A stretch of DNA of 8,763 nt from Bacillota bacterium (GCA_022717655.1 JAIIAN010000123.1:1-8763), one strand, 5' to 3'; positions 1 to 6,599 are shown, numbered from the stretch's first letter. Numbers and translations are program-made. The notes: generated by a model from the sequence alone, not told the origin.

Positions 1-1208
1 TCATTTACAAAGATAACAAATGTTGGCGGTTTTACAGAAACCTGTGTCATATAGAATAATTTCAGACGTTTTCCTTTATCAGACGGTGGCTGCTGCATTG
101 CTACGGCTTCTGTCATAATTTCGTTAAGTACACCTGTCTGAATACGAAGAGTCTGATTTTCAAGTACCATATCAATTGTCTCAAATAATTTTGGAACTCT
201 CTGTCCGGTTTTTGCAGAGATAAATAAAATTTCTGCATAAGGCATATAAGAAAGAATCTCACGCACTTTATTAGTAAACTTATAAATGGTCTTGTCATTT
301 TTCTCAATTGCATCCCATTTATTGACTGCAATAATGACACCTTTTCCTCTTTCATGTGCGATCCCGGCAATCTTTGCATCCTGCTCCGTTACGCCTTCTG
401 TTGCATCAATCATCATAACAACAACATCGGCACGCTCAACTGCAGTTACCGTACGGATAATACTGTATCGTTCGAGTTCTTCTTTAATTTTATTTTTTCT
501 TCTAAGACCTGCAGTATCAATGAAAACATATTCATTTCCATTCCATTCTACTTTTGTATCAATGGCATCTCTTGTCGTTCCGGCAATATCAGAAACAATC
601 ACGCGGGATTCTCCAAGGACTTTATTAATCAGAGAAGATTTTCCTACATTTGGTTTTCCTACAACCGCAATTTTTGGAATTTCCTCTTCTTCTCCCTGAC
701 CTGCGCCCTCTTCAAAGTGGTTGACTACTTTTTCTAACATGTCACCAATTCCAAGTTTTCCACTTGCTGAAATTGGAACTGGTTCTCCAATTCCCAGATT
801 ATAAAATTCATAAGTATCCATCATGAATTTATCAAAGCTGTCCACTTTATTGACAACCAGTACAACCGGTTTATTACTACGGCGCAGCATATCTGCTACT
901 TTTGCATCGGAATCCACCAGACCCTGACGCACATCCGTAATAAAAATAATTACATCGGCAGTATCAATGGCAATCTGTGCCTGTTCACGCATCTGGGATA
1001 AAATAATATCTTTGCTGTCCGGTTCAATACCACCGGTATCAATTAATGTAAATTTTTTATCCAGCCAGCTTACATCTGCATAAATACGGTCTCTTGTTAC
1101 GCCTGGTGTATCTTTTACAATTGAAATTTTTTCACCGGCAAGTGCATTAAATAATGTAGATTTTCCTACATTAGGTCTTCCTACAATTGCTACAATCGGT
1201 TTGCTCAT
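1..1208 (-). CDS. der: Ribosome-assembly GTPase Der (EngA), C-terminus cut off by window edge
   Basis: Essential double-GTPase that acts in late 50S ribosomal subunit maturation in the cytoplasm. The 402 visible codons show two tandem G domains. Domain 1 has GRPNVGKS (residues 10-17), DTGG (57-60) and NKVD (120-123). Domain 2 has GKPNVGKS (184-191), DTAG (231-234) and NKWD (296-299). The start of the KH-like C-terminal domain follows from about residue 352. Visible sequence ends at PPTFVIFVN; family members are about 435-440 residues long, so roughly 35-40 residues lie beyond the left edge. The ATG at 1208-1206 has AAGGAG about 8 nt upstream. The start lies inside the end of the DUF512 gene (38-nt overlap), so the two are co-transcribed and probably translationally coupled. 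Tandem G domains are diagnostic for Der, and identity is near certain. Confidence 0.97.
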   Translation of the reverse strand, partial: MSKPIVAIVGRPNVGKSTLFNALAGEKISIVKDTPGVTRDRIYADVSWLDKKFTLIDTGGIEPDSKDIILSQMREQAQIAIDTADVIIFITDVRQGLVDSDAKVADMLRRSNKPVVLVVNKVDSFDKFMMDTYEFYNLGIGEPVPISASGKLGIGDMLEKVVNHFEEGAGQGEEEEIPKIAVVGKPNVGKSSLINKVLGESRVIVSDIAGTTRDAIDTKVEWNGNEYVFIDTAGLRRKNKIKEELERYSIIRTVTAVERADVVVMMIDATEGVTEQDAKIAGIAHERGKGVIIAVNKWDAIEKNDKTIYKFTNKVREILSYMPYAEILFISAKTGQRVPKLFETIDMVLENQTLRIQTGVLNEIMTEAVAMQQPPSDKGKRLKLFYMTQVSVKPPTFVIFVN

Positions 1209-2553
1209 ACATCTGTCTCCTTCTATGTGCTCTTCCTGCGTCTTTCTCTAAAACGGCGGAAATTAATGAAGCGCCGTCTTCTTCTACGATTTTTACAGGA
1301 ACTTTTAATTCTTTTTCTACCTCTTCTACTGTCACATCATCAAGAAATACATTCTCTCCGCTTCGAAGCAGATTACAAGGCAGTAATAGATATTCACCCA
1401 GTTCTTTCTTCTTTAACTGTGCAATTACATCCTGTCCTGTCAAAAGACCGGATACCGTTATTTTTTCACCAAAGAAATCATTTACAATCTGATAACCGTG
1501 GACTTTGACATTTGGATATTTCTTTTCAATCCAGTCCATATATCTCCGGATAAATCCATACGCCAGCCGTCCGGTTGCAAAAGAAAGTTCTAATTTTCGT
1601 TCATCTCCCTCTCTCTGCTCTAAGGCTTCTTCCACTTCTGTTTCTAAAAGCCTCAGCATCCCGACTCCGTTTTCCAGCTGAAGATATCCATCATATCTTT
1701 CTTCTTCCGGCAGTTCTCTTCCTGCTAACAGATACCACTCATCACTTGCATGAATAAAATGAAGTCCATAAGTTTCATAAAGTTTTTTCTGCCAGGATTC
1801 AATTAAATCAATGACTTCCTCCGCATCTTGTTTTTCAAATGGTTCAAGCGGATATAATCCATCTCGGAATTTGCTTAATCCCACCGGAACAACCGAAACA
1901 CTTCTTAAATGCGGAAGGTATTTTGATAAATCTTCAATACTCCGCTCAAGTTCTTTTTTATCATTTAGACCTTTACAAAGTACAATCTGTCCATTCATCT
2001 CAATTCCTGCTTCAAACAATCTCTGCACTTTTGGGAAAATATCTCCTGCAAAACGATTGTTCAGCATTTTGCAGCGCAGTTGTGGGTTCGTTGTCTGAAA
2101 AGAAATATTAATCGGCGCAAGATGATAATGAATAATCCGGTCAATATCGTGGTCACTCATATTGGTAAGTGTGACATAGTTTCCCTGTAAAAAAGAAAGT
2201 CGGGAATCATCGTCTTTAAAATACAACGTTTCTCTCATTCCCGGCGGCATCTGGTCGATAAAACAAAAGACGCATTTATTTCTACAGGAGCGGTATTCAT
2301 CCATCAGACTATTTTCAAACACAATTCCAAGGTCCTCATCGTAGTCTTTCTCGACTTCAAGCTCCCATTCTTCTCCGCTCTGTTTCTTTACCAGAAGTTC
2401 TATATATTCATCATTTACCAGATAGTGATAGTCAAACACATCCTCAACCGGCTGTCCATTAATCGAAATCAGCTCGTCTCCAGCTTCTAATTCCAGTTCC
2501 TGTGCGATGCTTCCTTCTTGTATTTCTTTGATTTTATGTCTGCTTTGTTTCAT
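1171..2553 (-). CDS. DUF512 protein: PDZ domain plus radical-SAM-like FeS core
   Basis: Conserved protein of unknown function, 460 residues from the chosen start. Seen in order: an N-terminal PDZ-like domain (about residues 4-60, with the carboxylate-loop-like AGDELISINGQPV); a Cys-x3-Cys-x2-Cys cluster, CRNKCVFCF, at Cys90, Cys94 and Cys97, which is the radical SAM 4Fe-4S pattern; then the VSVVPVGLSKFR block (219-230) and the C-terminal DUF512 region with LLPCNLLR and FLDDVTVEE. Substrate and reaction are not known for the family. The ATG at 2553 is preferred because GAGG sits 6 nt upstream; an in-frame ATG at 2565 and a TTG at 2571 are less well served. The last 12 codons overlap der in another frame and give a terminal CxxC (Cys454, Cys457). 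Placement just before der is a lineage-conserved arrangement from memory, and a role linked to ribosome or RNA biology is only inference. Confidence 0.9.
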   Translation of the reverse strand: MKQSRHKIKEIQEGSIAQELELEAGDELISINGQPVEDVFDYHYLVNDEYIELLVKKQSGEEWELEVEKDYDEDLGIVFENSLMDEYRSCRNKCVFCFIDQMPPGMRETLYFKDDDSRLSFLQGNYVTLTNMSDHDIDRIIHYHLAPINISFQTTNPQLRCKMLNNRFAGDIFPKVQRLFEAGIEMNGQIVLCKGLNDKKELERSIEDLSKYLPHLRSVSVVPVGLSKFRDGLYPLEPFEKQDAEEVIDLIESWQKKLYETYGLHFIHASDEWYLLAGRELPEEERYDGYLQLENGVGMLRLLETEVEEALEQREGDERKLELSFATGRLAYGFIRRYMDWIEKKYPNVKVHGYQIVNDFFGEKITVSGLLTGQDVIAQLKKKELGEYLLLPCNLLRSGENVFLDDVTVEEVEKELKVPVKIVEEDGASLISAVLEKDAGRAHRRRQMYEQTDCSNCRKT

Positions 2554-2599
2554 ATCTATCCTCATTTCCAAACGAAGCTTTTAAACCCCGTTATTATCT

Positions 2600-2628
2600 A
2601 TCATACCAACAATACCGAAAAAAAGCAA
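2600..2628 (-). promoter_or_regulatory. Probable sigma-A promoter for the DUF512-der unit
   Basis: On the minus strand, TTGCTT (2628-2623) is followed after 17 nt by TATGAT (2605-2600). The -10 is preceded by TGG, which makes an extended -10. Transcription would start near 2593, leaving a leader of about 40 nt before the ATG at 2553. The -35 is weak (3 of 6 consensus bases) and the extended -10 compensates. It is predicted by eye only. Confidence 0.5.
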
Positions 2629-2637
2629 TATTTTTCC

Positions 2638-2667
2638 TTGACTGCCATGATATTATGATGTTATAAC
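2638..2667 (+). promoter_or_regulatory. Probable sigma-A promoter for prs
   Basis: TTGACT (2638-2643) and TATAAC (2662-2667) are separated by 18 nt, with TGT directly before the -10 (extended -10). Each hexamer matches consensus at 5 of 6 positions. A perfect TATAAT at 2675-2680 lies just downstream but has no convincing -35. Initiation near 2674 would give a leader of about 125 nt that contains the hairpin at 2723-2760. The -35 is only 9 nt from the -35 of the opposing promoter. Confidence 0.55.
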
Positions 2668-2722
2668 TTAATTGTATAATTATGTCGAAAAGTTGAGATA
2701 AATGCTATTTTATCTACAACTG

Positions 2723-2760
2723 ATACCAGAAAGGATTTTGCTCTAAAATATTTCTGGTAT
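2723..2760 (+). promoter_or_regulatory. Hairpin in the prs 5' leader, possible attenuator
   Basis: ATACCAGAAA (2723-2732) is perfectly complementary in inverted orientation to TTTCTGGTAT (2751-2760). Inside it, ATTTT and AAAAT can add five more pairs around a GCTCT loop. The second arm runs into a short T run (2760-2763), so it is terminator-like in the plus direction only, but the T run is weak. It lies between the predicted prs promoter and the ribosome binding site. It could be a transcription attenuator, an RNA-stabilising leader stem, or an operator-like inverted repeat. No recognised riboswitch class was identified; the PRPP/ykkC motif was not seen. Confidence 0.45.
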
Positions 2761-2800
2761 TTTAACAATCAAACTTAAAAAATATAATATGGAGGTCATT

Positions 2801-3967
2801 ATGGTTAATATCAGTTTGCTGGAGAAATCCATTCCAGTAGCACCGATTAAAATTGCAGCCTTAGACAGCTGCCATGAACTGGCGCAGAAAGTGGATTCTC
2901 ATCTTGTTCAATTCAGACAGGAGTTAGATTCCCACAATCAATCCGGATTAAGCTTTCGAGGTTATTCAGAAGATACCTTTTTAATTGAAAGCAAATGTCC
3001 GAGATTTGGCTCTGGAGAAGCAAAAGGTGTGATTAATGAATCTGTACGGGGTACCGACCTTTTCGTTATGGTAGATGTCTGCAACTATAGTCTTACTTAT
3101 AAAGTCAACGGATATATCAATCATATGTCTCCTGATGACCATTATCAGGACTTAAAACGAATTATTGCAACCGCAACCGGAAAAGCACATCGAATCAATG
3201 TCATTATGCCGTTCCTCTATGAAAGCCGTCAGCATAAGAGAACCAAAAGGGAATCTCTTGACTGTGCACTCGCACTTCAGGAACTGGTAAACATGGGCGT
3301 TTCTAATATCATTACATTTGATGCTCACGACCCACGTATGCAGAATGCCATTCCGCTTTCCGGATTTGACAACTTTATGCCAACCTATCAGTTCTTAAAA
3401 ACATTATGCGCTTCGGTAGATGATTTCAAAATCGACAATGAACACTTAATGATTATCAGCCCAGATGAAGGTGCAATGCAGCGTGCCGTGTACTTTTCCA
3501 ATATTCTTGGCGTTGATATGGGTATGTTCTACAAACGTCGTGACTATTCTACCGTTGTAAACGGCAAAAACCCGATTGTCGCTCATGAATTCTTAGGTGA
3601 CTCCGTGGAAGGAAAAGACGTTATCGTTATTGACGATATGATTTCTTCCGGTGAAAGTATGCTCGATGTTGCAAAACAGTTAAAAGACAGAAAAGCAAAA
3701 CGTGTCATTGTCTGCACTACTTTTGGTCTTTTCACTGACGGTCTTGAAAAATTTGATGAATTCTACGAAAAAGGATACATCCACAAAGTAATCACAACAA
3801 ACTTAAACTACAAGAATCCGGAAATTCTCACCCGTCCTTATTACCTTGAGGCAGACATGAGCAAATATCTGGCAAGTATTATGGATATCTTAAACCATGA
3901 CCTCTCTGTAGAAAAAGTTCGTTCTACAACAGAAAAGATTAACCAGTTACTTCGTCGTTATTCTTAA
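2801..3967 (+). CDS. prs: Ribose-phosphate pyrophosphokinase (PRPP synthetase), long clostridial type
   Basis: Makes 5-phosphoribosyl-1-pyrophosphate from ribose-5-phosphate and ATP, the entry to purine, pyrimidine, NAD, His and Trp synthesis. It is 388 residues long, against about 315 for classical bacterial Prs. Landmarks: FGSGE near residue 69, in the place of the usual FSDGE; ESVRGTDLFV; YESRQHKRTKRES (140-152), matching the ATP-site YARQDRK block; FDAHDP with His176 at the catalytic DLH position; KRR (245-247) at the flexible-loop position; and the ribose-5-phosphate loop IDDMISSGES (277-286). An ATG at 2789 is in frame, but the GGAGG at 2791-2795 lies within that start and serves the ATG at 2801 with 5-nt spacing, so 2801 is chosen. 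The gene is monocistronic with its own promoter, leader hairpin and terminator. The symbol prs rests on function; the length and divergent motifs place it in a separate subfamily. Confidence 0.93.
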   Translation: MVNISLLEKSIPVAPIKIAALDSCHELAQKVDSHLVQFRQELDSHNQSGLSFRGYSEDTFLIESKCPRFGSGEAKGVINESVRGTDLFVMVDVCNYSLTYKVNGYINHMSPDDHYQDLKRIIATATGKAHRINVIMPFLYESRQHKRTKRESLDCALALQELVNMGVSNIITFDAHDPRMQNAIPLSGFDNFMPTYQFLKTLCASVDDFKIDNEHLMIISPDEGAMQRAVYFSNILGVDMGMFYKRRDYSTVVNGKNPIVAHEFLGDSVEGKDVIVIDDMISSGESMLDVAKQLKDRKAKRVIVCTTFGLFTDGLEKFDEFYEKGYIHKVITTNLNYKNPEILTRPYYLEADMSKYLASIMDILNHDLSVEKVRSTTEKINQLLRRYS

Positions 3968-4017
3968 TTAACTTCATTCATTGGTTCTAAATTAATTTTG
4001 AATTCGTACTTCATTCG

Positions 4018-4049
4018 CAGGCAGAGCTTAGTGCTCTGTCTGTTTTTTT
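4018..4049 (+). terminator. Intrinsic terminator of prs
   Basis: Arms CAGGCAGAGC (4018-4027) and GCTCTGTCTG (4033-4042) form a 10-bp stem with one G-U pair and a 5-nt loop, followed by seven T (4043-4049). It lies 50 nt past the prs stop codon. This is a canonical rho-independent terminator. Confidence 0.9.
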
Positions 4050-4080
4050 GTATTTCTTTGTTAGCACTTAATATTCCAAC

Positions 4081-4114
4081 AAAAAAGAAATCACAGCTTT
4101 CTGCCATGATTTCT
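4081..4114 (-). terminator. Intrinsic terminator of the 3D-domain gene
   Basis: AGAAATCA (4086-4093) and TGATTTCT (4107-4114) pair. In minus-strand RNA the stem extends inward by two G-U wobbles and two G-C pairs to about 12 bp with an AGAAA loop, then runs into a U tract (4085-4081). In plus-strand RNA the same two inner positions become C-A mismatches, so the structure suits the minus direction best. A T-rich run at 4116-4127 on the plus strand may still allow some back-up termination of prs readthrough. Confidence 0.8.
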
Positions 4115-4161
4115 CTTTTGTTTTTTTGTGTTTTTATGTAATTTTGTCGATTCTCTATTTC

Positions 4162-5502
4162 TTAGTTTAACTGGTAAACGTCTGCATAATATCTTCCGTT
4201 TCCAAGTGCCTGGCTATGTGTATTGTAGAATACATCTACGTGGCCATAAGGAACACCACGGTCTTCTACGGTATAAACCACTCCATTGATTAACAGTTTT
4301 GTTCCAAATGGAATTCCATTCATCGCTACTGTTCTTCCAGCTGTCGGAACCGTTCCACTTGCTGTCAGTCCCTGTCCTCCACACTGGGAACAGTTACAAT
4401 AACCTGTAATGGTAAATTTACCAAGGTAAGTTCCCTGAGAACTGGAAGAAGAATCACTGGAACTGCTTGAAGAATCACTTGTATCTTCTGTTGTAGAACT
4501 GCTTGTATCTTCTACCGTTTCTTCCTGACTTGGTGTCTCTGTTGCGGTTGTATTAGTAGTAGTAGAAGCAGAAGATTCTGTAGTCTGCTGACTGGAACTA
4601 GAAGCACTGCTCTGGCTTGTACTTGCCTGTGCACTCTGCTGTGCCTCGGCTTCTTTCTGTGCAGCTCTTTTGGCTTCGGCTGCCTGTTTCTTTGCTTCTT
4701 CCGCAGCCTTTGCCTGTTCAGCTGCTTTCTGTTTTGCAAGTTTTGCAGCTGCTTCTTCATCTTTCTGCTGTTTAATTAATTTATCAATTTCTGCTTCCTG
4801 AGCATTTACTTTTGCAAGTAAATCCTGAGCACTGTTTTCTTCATCTGAAATCTCGGAAGTATAAGTCTCAATCTGACTCTTTGTTCCTTTCATTAAGTCA
4901 GCAATTTCATCCTGTTTCTCCAGGCTTTCCTGCTGAAGTGCTTCAATCTCACTCTGCTCTTTTTTTACGCTGGCTTCTTTTTCTTCGATTTCTTCCTGTG
5001 TTTCTTTATATGTAGCTAACATGCCTCTGTCATACTTTGTAATCTGCATGATATTTTCTGCTGTACTTAAAAACTCTGTAAGATTTTTAGATTCCAGTAA
5101 CATTGTAATATAAGAATCATTTGATTTTTCATACATATACTGAATTCTTAATTTCATGCTTTCATACTGTTCATCCTGACGGGCTTTCGCTTCTTCTAAT
5201 TCGCTCTTTAACGTTTCTAATTCACTCTGCTTAGCATCTGATTTTTCCTGCAAATCTGAAAGATTATCGGCTAAATCTGAAAGCTGGCTGTCCAGTTCTT
5301 TTAAATAAGCTTGTAAATCATCTTTTTTTGCTTCCAGAGAAGAAATTCTGGTCTGTGCTTCTTTTAAATCATCCTGAGTCTGCTGTTTCTTACTCTGTGC
5401 ATCAGAAATTTTACTTTGTGTCGTTGCTGCATAACAAGGTGTCACGGTAAGTCCTGCAATCAGTAAAGACAAAAATAAACTTCTACATGTTTTATTTCTC
5501 AT
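4162..5502 (-). CDS. Secreted coiled-coil protein with C-terminal 3D domain, probable cell-wall enzyme
   Basis: 446-residue exported protein. Order of parts: a signal peptide with basic RNKTCR, a hydrophobic core and a likely cut after CYA (Ala25); a long coiled coil (about 28-285) whose middle segment near 119-165 (YMYEKSNDSYITMLLESKNLTEF region) resembles the hinge of PcsB/CwlO-type proteins; an Ala/Lys/Glu-rich helix (250-288); a Ser/Thr-rich linker (about 290-356); and a C-terminal 3D domain (about 360-446), a double-psi beta-barrel related to MltA-type lytic transglycosylases. The 3D part has TGYCNCSQC (Cys369, 371, 374), ASGTVPTAGRTVA, VEDRG (Asp414) and HVDVF (Asp423). The first signature Asp is replaced by Asn in VAMNGIPFGT. 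Expected role: peptidoglycan remodelling or division-site hydrolysis outside the membrane (inference). The start has AAAGGAG 8 nt upstream and its own promoter. Confidence 0.88.
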   Translation of the reverse strand: MRNKTCRSLFLSLLIAGLTVTPCYAATTQSKISDAQSKKQQTQDDLKEAQTRISSLEAKKDDLQAYLKELDSQLSDLADNLSDLQEKSDAKQSELETLKSELEEAKARQDEQYESMKLRIQYMYEKSNDSYITMLLESKNLTEFLSTAENIMQITKYDRGMLATYKETQEEIEEKEASVKKEQSEIEALQQESLEKQDEIADLMKGTKSQIETYTSEISDEENSAQDLLAKVNAQEAEIDKLIKQQKDEEAAAKLAKQKAAEQAKAAEEAKKQAAEAKRAAQKEAEAQQSAQASTSQSSASSSSQQTTESSASTTTNTTATETPSQEETVEDTSSSTTEDTSDSSSSSSDSSSSSQGTYLGKFTITGYCNCSQCGGQGLTASGTVPTAGRTVAMNGIPFGTKLLINGVVYTVEDRGVPYGHVDVFYNTHSQALGNGRYYADVYQLN

Positions 5503-5533
5503 AATCTAAGCTCCTTTTCACATCACGAGCTTG

Positions 5534-5542
5534 ATTATAACA
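5534..5542 (-). promoter_or_regulatory. Extended -10 promoter for the 3D-domain gene
   Basis: On the minus strand TGT is followed directly by a perfect TATAAT (5539-5534), an extended -10. No good -35 is seen 16-18 nt upstream. Transcription would start near 5527, about 25 nt before the ATG and just ahead of the AAAGGAG. The gap between this gene and pgeF (5503-5634) is AT-rich and otherwise shows no clear terminator, so some readthrough from the pgeF cluster is possible. Confidence 0.5.
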
Positions 5543-5634
5543 CAGTTCTTAACAGATTCCTAGTCTTTTTTTCACATTTTGTAATAATTATGTAATATTT
5601 CTTAAAAAGCCAGCAAAATTTTTATGCATTTAGC

Positions 5635-6516
5635 CTATTGATTTTCACGTAATCCGAGGAATGCCGCCAGATTTCCACGTTTTCCATGACTGGCACGATG
5701 GGAAAATAAGAAGTCGGGATTACAGCAGGTACAGATTCCAGGCATTGTAATATGTTCCGGTTTGATTCCGGCTTCTAAAAAGACAAGCTCATTTGCTTTC
5801 CACAAATTCAGCTGATATTTTCCATTTGCTCTTTTGTAAAATAAATTTTTATGATTTTCTTTTTTAAACGCTTCTTCAAACTGAACAATGACATCCTCGC
5901 TTACTTCATAGCAGTCCTGACAGATAGACGGTCCAACTGCTGTATAAATTTCTTCCGGATTAGAGCCAAATTCTCTTTTCATAGCTTCAATTGTCACTTT
6001 TCCGATTTTTCCAACGGTTCCTCTCCATCCGGAATGAGAAAGCCCAACTGCCTGATTCTTCGGGTCAATAAAGAATAACGGCACACAGTCCGCATAAAAA
6101 GTTGCGAGCACCACGCCTGGCTCATTGGTAATCAAACCGTCAACGTCTGTATAATCCCGCGCTCTTGTAATTCCTTTCCCTCTGTCTGCCCTTCCCACTC
6201 TTCGTACATTTGTCGTATGAGTCTGGTCTGAACACACAATATCTTCCAGCAAAAATCCAATCGCATCTGCAATCCGTCTGTAATTTTCAAAAACAGCTTC
6301 TTCTTCATCGCCTCTTGTAAAACTTAAATTCATGGATTCATAAATTTCTTTGCTGACACCACCCAGACGAGTGGAAAATCCATGAATGATGGTTTTCTCA
6401 AATGGCTCAAAGGACGGATATTTCAGATAAGTTACACCATTTCTTTCTACCGGCATTATATGTGTATCCGTTTTCCATCGTATCTTTTTACTTTTCTCTA
6501 TCATTCCATTCTCCAT
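5635..6516 (-). CDS. pgeF: Purine nucleoside phosphorylase/laccase-domain protein, PgeF/YlmD family
   Basis: Member of the DUF152/'polyphenol oxidase' family (YfiH, YlmD). Characterised relatives act as zinc-dependent purine nucleoside enzymes (adenosine phosphorylase/deaminase activity), and in E. coli the PgeF protein prevents mis-incorporation in peptidoglycan precursors. Numbering from the upstream ATG at 6531, the zinc ligands are His105 (SDQTH), Cys149 (ADCVPL) and His166 (SHSGWRG). Other family blocks are HGFSTRLGGVS, VGPSIC, CTCCNPDFLFSHR and the closing NLAAFLGL. Three in-frame ATGs occur at 6531, 6516 and 6504. The one at 6516 has GGAG 9 nt ahead, but 6504 also has a GGAG (6 nt) and 6531 only a weak AAGAG, so the start is uncertain; the first 20 or so residues are not conserved family sequence. 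It is last gene of the lepB-rbgA-rnhB-yraN cluster, and a weak promoter-like pair (TTGTGA 6572-6567, TAAAAT 6550-6545) lies just upstream. Confidence 0.9.
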   Translation of the reverse strand: MENGMIEKSKKIRWKTDTHIMPVERNGVTYLKYPSFEPFEKTIIHGFSTRLGGVSKEIYESMNLSFTRGDEEEAVFENYRRIADAIGFLLEDIVCSDQTHTTNVRRVGRADRGKGITRARDYTDVDGLITNEPGVVLATFYADCVPLFFIDPKNQAVGLSHSGWRGTVGKIGKVTIEAMKREFGSNPEEIYTAVGPSICQDCYEVSEDVIVQFEEAFKKENHKNLFYKRANGKYQLNLWKANELVFLEAGIKPEHITMPGICTCCNPDFLFSHRASHGKRGNLAAFLGLRENQ

Positions 6517-6558
6517 AACTTCACTCTCCATGAATCAACTCTTTATTTTACAAGAAAA

Positions 6559-6599
6559 GCGAACATTCACAATCCGCTTCGCTACTTGCTCATGAACGC
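6559..6599 (-). repeat. Palindromic, possibly dispersed element at the 3' end of yraN
   Basis: On the minus strand this 41-nt stretch starts with GCGTTCA, ends with TGAA-TGTT-CGC, and has inner complementary arms AGCGAA and TTCGCT, with AAGCG/CGCTT as an alternative pairing. It is more GC-rich than its surroundings and covers the last five or so codons of yraN, its stop codon and the spacer. The second arm is followed by TTTTC, so a weak terminator or mRNA-end stabiliser is possible. Similar GCGAA-rich palindromes recur in Lachnospiraceae genomes as I recall them, but only one copy is in this window, so 'repeat' is unproven. Confidence 0.35.

Noticed and set aside
113..737. Open frames on both strands at 113-379 (-), 286-699 (+) and 354-737 (+)
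   Set aside because: All lie within der, whose frame carries every GTPase motif. Their translations show no family features and no ribosome binding sites of note.
1187..2111. Plus-strand frames opposite the DUF512 gene
   Set aside because: Antisense shadows of a gene with a clear FeS motif and conserved blocks; hydrophobic and Ser-rich composition is typical of the opposite strand of charged helices.
2675..2680. Perfect TATAAT downstream of the chosen prs -10
   Set aside because: There is no acceptable -35 at 16-18 nt and no TGn directly before it; the 2638-2667 pair fits better.
2580..2700. CCGAA and TCGAAAAG patches that resemble half PurR boxes between DUF512 and prs
   Set aside because: The matches are short and not arranged as a paired palindrome, so they cannot be told from chance in AT-rich DNA.
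4512..4760. 82-residue Lys/Gln/Arg-rich frame on the minus strand
   Set aside because: It is the shifted reading of the Ala/Lys/Glu and Ser/Thr-rich repeats of the 3D-domain gene; the composition is an artefact of low-complexity codons.
5540..5634. Possible terminator after pgeF
   Set aside because: Only weak AT-rich partial palindromes were seen, with no stable stem followed by a T run.
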